From positions 675,632 through 739,631 of the forward strand of contig JAIXQR010000001.1 in assembly GCA_027485645.1 (NCBI GenBank): 64,000 nt of DNA. Direction: 5' to 3'. A model generated the notes under the pieces. The model was not told where the DNA came from. It did not search any database and was given only the letters and a program-made list of their open reading frames with translations. Position numbers and translations under genes: made by a program. Shown here in pieces: positions 62,374 to 64,000 of this stretch. The stretch's first letter is position 1, and each line of letters begins with the position of its first letter. Origin of the DNA: a bacterium. GTDB lineage: Bacteria; Armatimonadota; Fimbriimonadia; Fimbriimonadales; Fimbriimonadaceae.

Positions 62374-62814
62374 TTAAGTCTCTCGTGCCAGCCACTCCAT
62401 GATTTGTTTCTCTAGCGCTGGATTGGGTTCTGAAGTGGCGATCGCTACATCCGCCCAGCACAGTAGATCGCTCAGAGTCTTGGTTTCAAGGAACGTTTCA
62501 AGCGAGGCGGATTTCCACAACGCGTCGACCGCTTCTATGGGACTTTGCCCGGCCAGGAGTCCCCTTTGGATATAAATTCTTGCAAGCTCTTCAGCTGGAC
62601 TTGGGGTCGTGATGAATCCAAGTTTTGAAATCAGATCCGAGAGAATTGGCTGGGATGTTTCCCAGTTCTGGTCATCGGCGATGGCAAGGTCCAGTATTTC
62701 AGGATCGCTGTGTCCTCTTAGGAGCAACTCGTCAGCCAGTTCCCGGACCATCTCGCGGTCACCGTTATTGAGCCTAACCATCAGACAAAGCTCATAGAAG
62801 TGCTCTTGGGTCAC
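62374..62814 (-). CDS. Hypothetical helical-repeat protein
   Basis: The 146-aa protein starts at a GTG 6 nt downstream of TATGCT (62826-62821). It is all-helical, with repeats such as HFYELCLMVRLNNGDREM and AEELARIYIQRGLLAG that look TPR- or Sel1-like. Function unknown. An upstream in-frame start adds 16 residues with no support. It diverges from the AAA gene. Confidence 0.68.
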   Translation of the reverse strand: MTQEHFYELCLMVRLNNGDREMVRELADELLLRGHSDPEILDLAIADDQNWETSQPILSDLISKLGFITTPSPAEELARIYIQRGLLAGQSPIEAVDALWKSASLETFLETKTLSDLLCWADVAIATSEPNPALEKQIMEWLARET

Positions 62815-62862
62815 GGGAAAAGCATACGACAGTCTTGACTTTTTTAGCGCATACCGGGACAA

Positions 62863-62874
62863 TAAAGTTTCGTC
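62863..62874 (+). promoter_or_regulatory. Leaderless -10 before the AAA gene
   Basis: TAAAGT (62863-62868) ends 6 nt before an ATG at 62875, the same spacing as in many genes here. That ATG opens only a 10-codon frame, one base out of register with the AAA coding frame. Confidence 0.5.
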
Positions 62875-62938
62875 ATGAACCGCTACGCCGCCACCGCTTC
62901 TTGGTAGTCAATCCGGACTCGATCTTCGAGTCTCGGCG

Positions 62939-64000
62939 GTGTTCCTGCTTCCGGCCCTTCTGGGCACGTTCATGATGCGCAATTTAACCCAGATCATTAA
63001 CAGCTGTTTGTCGTCCTATCCGGCCCTTGTACCATACAAGCTGAGTCAGGAAATTCATGACTACTTTAGCGGGTTCTACATTCTAGAAACCGAAGACTTC
63101 GACTTTGACTTGCACGATTTCGTTTCCGCTACAAAGGCTTTTGCCAGCCCATCGGACGACGTGCATAGTCCACTCCTTGCGAACTGGTTTAACTCGGACC
63201 TTCCGGTTACGTTTTCTGCACCGACCGGTCTTTTTGACGTTCATTGGGGCGAGCATAAGCTACGAGTTCTGATGGTCTCGTACGGAGATTGCGATAAGCG
63301 TCAGTTCATCATTACGGATTCGGCCAAGTTGGCCCACGACTTCTTCGAGGAAGTCTGCCGCCATGGCTACGCCTCGCGTGCAGCCCTACTGGTCTATGCA
63401 AACGGAGGGTTTGCTAATGACGAAAGAATGTACGAGCAGATCCGGAAGGCATCGCTTGACGATCTGACATTGAGCGACGAGCTTCGTCAGGATATTCAGG
63501 AGAATATCTTCGACTTCTTCTCTGCTGAAGAAGTTTACAATCGCTACCGACTTCCTTGGAAGCGTGGAGTGCTGCTTACCGGACCACCCGGAAATGGCAA
63601 GACCCAAACGATCAAGGCGGTGATGGCGCAGTCAAAGCTGCCTTGCATCAGCGTGCGTAACTTCAATTCGGGACAAAAGACTAGTGCAATCGGCATCTCG
63701 GAAGTTTTCCGAAGAGCTCGCCAGATGGCTCCGTGCATGTTGGTTATGGAAGACTTGGACAGCTTGATTGATCGAAACGCGCTTTCGTATCTCTTAAATG
63801 AGCTTGACGGCTTTGCGGAGAACCGGGGCGTGTTGATCTTAGCGACCACCAACCACCCCGAAAAGCTAGACCCGGCTCTTACCGAACGTCCAAGTAGGTT
63901 TGATCGAAAGATCAGATTCGAGCTTCCAGGACCCGATGAGCGTTGTGCATACTTGCGCTCCCGCGCCGAGTTGCATCCGCCCGAGATGCGTCCCGACGAG
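62939..64000 (+). CDS. AAA ATPase (BCS1-like), 3' end outside the window
   Basis: The coding frame runs to the right edge. It has an N-terminal hydrophobic stretch (VFLLPALLGTFMM), a beta-rich middle region and an AAA module with Walker A GPPGNGKTQT (63581-63610), a Walker B MLVMEDLDSL and sensor 1 ILATTNHPEKLDPAL followed by RFDRKIRF. The pattern resembles BCS1/ClpX-like AAA unfoldases. The start is uncertain: GTG at 62939 or ATG at 62972 are in frame, but coding-like sequence continues back to 62879. Removing one base at 62878 would join it to the ATG at 62875, so a frameshift is likely. Confidence 0.8.
   Translation, partial: MFLLPALLGTFMMRNLTQIINSCLSSYPALVPYKLSQEIHDYFSGFYILETEDFDFDLHDFVSATKAFASPSDDVHSPLLANWFNSDLPVTFSAPTGLFDVHWGEHKLRVLMVSYGDCDKRQFIITDSAKLAHDFFEEVCRHGYASRAALLVYANGGFANDERMYEQIRKASLDDLTLSDELRQDIQENIFDFFSAEEVYNRYRLPWKRGVLLTGPPGNGKTQTIKAVMAQSKLPCISVRNFNSGQKTSAIGISEVFRRARQMAPCMLVMEDLDSLIDRNALSYLLNELDGFAENRGVLILATTNHPEKLDPALTERPSRFDRKIRFELPGPDERCAYLRSRAELHPPEMRPDE

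Overview
This 64 kb window looks like chromosomal DNA from an Armatimonadota bacterium, probably Fimbriimonadia. That is an inference from gene content and style, not from a database match. The clues are major prepilins with the A|FTLIELLVVIAIIAILAAI leader, DUF1501/PSD1-cytochrome pairs, DUF1080, PEP-CTERM and Tat-targeted sugar enzymes, very dense gene packing, and heavy use of CGA for arginine. There is no rRNA, CRISPR array, phage or intact IS element. Two tRNAs are present: Val-GAC and Asn-GUU.

Layout. 1-3 kb: prfC, translationally coupled to a D-apionate-lactonase-like gene. 3-13.5 kb: a two-armed cluster. The minus arm is lipoprotein, flavin halogenase, prepilin, beta-propeller phytase, M50/CBS protease. 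The plus arm is prepilin, hypothetical protein, YncE/phosphoesterase fusion, DUF1080. 13.5-18.7 kb: a GH13 amylase operon, small lipoproteins, GNATs and a PEP-CTERM protein. 18.7-28.6 kb: tRNA-Val and polysaccharide enzymes (an unassigned secreted hydrolase, GH29 fucosidase, GH18, GT2, GH5) plus a secreted thioredoxin. 28.6-37 kb: small-molecule and sugar enzymes, a PhoA-type alkaline phosphatase, and an operon of SUMF1-like, Gfo/Idh, TIM-barrel isomerase, galT and an unknown. 38-44.5 kb: hisC, a Kef-type antiporter, a Ycf46-like ATPase, a DUF5060 glycosidase and tRNA-Asn. 44.6-47.1 kb: an accessory patch with an MNT/HEPN pair. 47.1-51.5 kb: an orphan FecCD permease diverging from an aminotransferase-rnc operon. 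51.5-57.2 kb: NHL, DUF1501 and PSD1 genes. 57.4-57.8 kb: a decayed kdpC. 58-64 kb: vapBC, lepA, an FHA protein and a partial AAA ATPase.

The most interesting signal is regulatory. Direct repeats of the form (C/G/T)TTAAC with an exact 11-bp period, like PhoP/PhoB boxes, lie upstream of the alkaline phosphatase, both prepilins and the lipoprotein-halogenase operon. At the central divergent region (8299-8434) both sets sit exactly 10 bp upstream of a candidate -10. Together with the phytase and phosphoesterase in the same arms, this suggests a phosphate-starvation regulon that includes pseudopilins and a flavin-dependent halogenase.

A second window-wide signal is a TAnnnT -10 box ending about 6 nt before the start codon of many genes that lack a Shine-Dalgarno sequence. 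This suggests widespread leaderless transcription. Other points of note are a bidirectional -10 between two divergent genes, an apparent one-base frameshift at the start of the last AAA gene, recurrent 4-base palindromic stop overlaps between convergent genes, and a switch to CCA proline codons in pilin and secreted genes.
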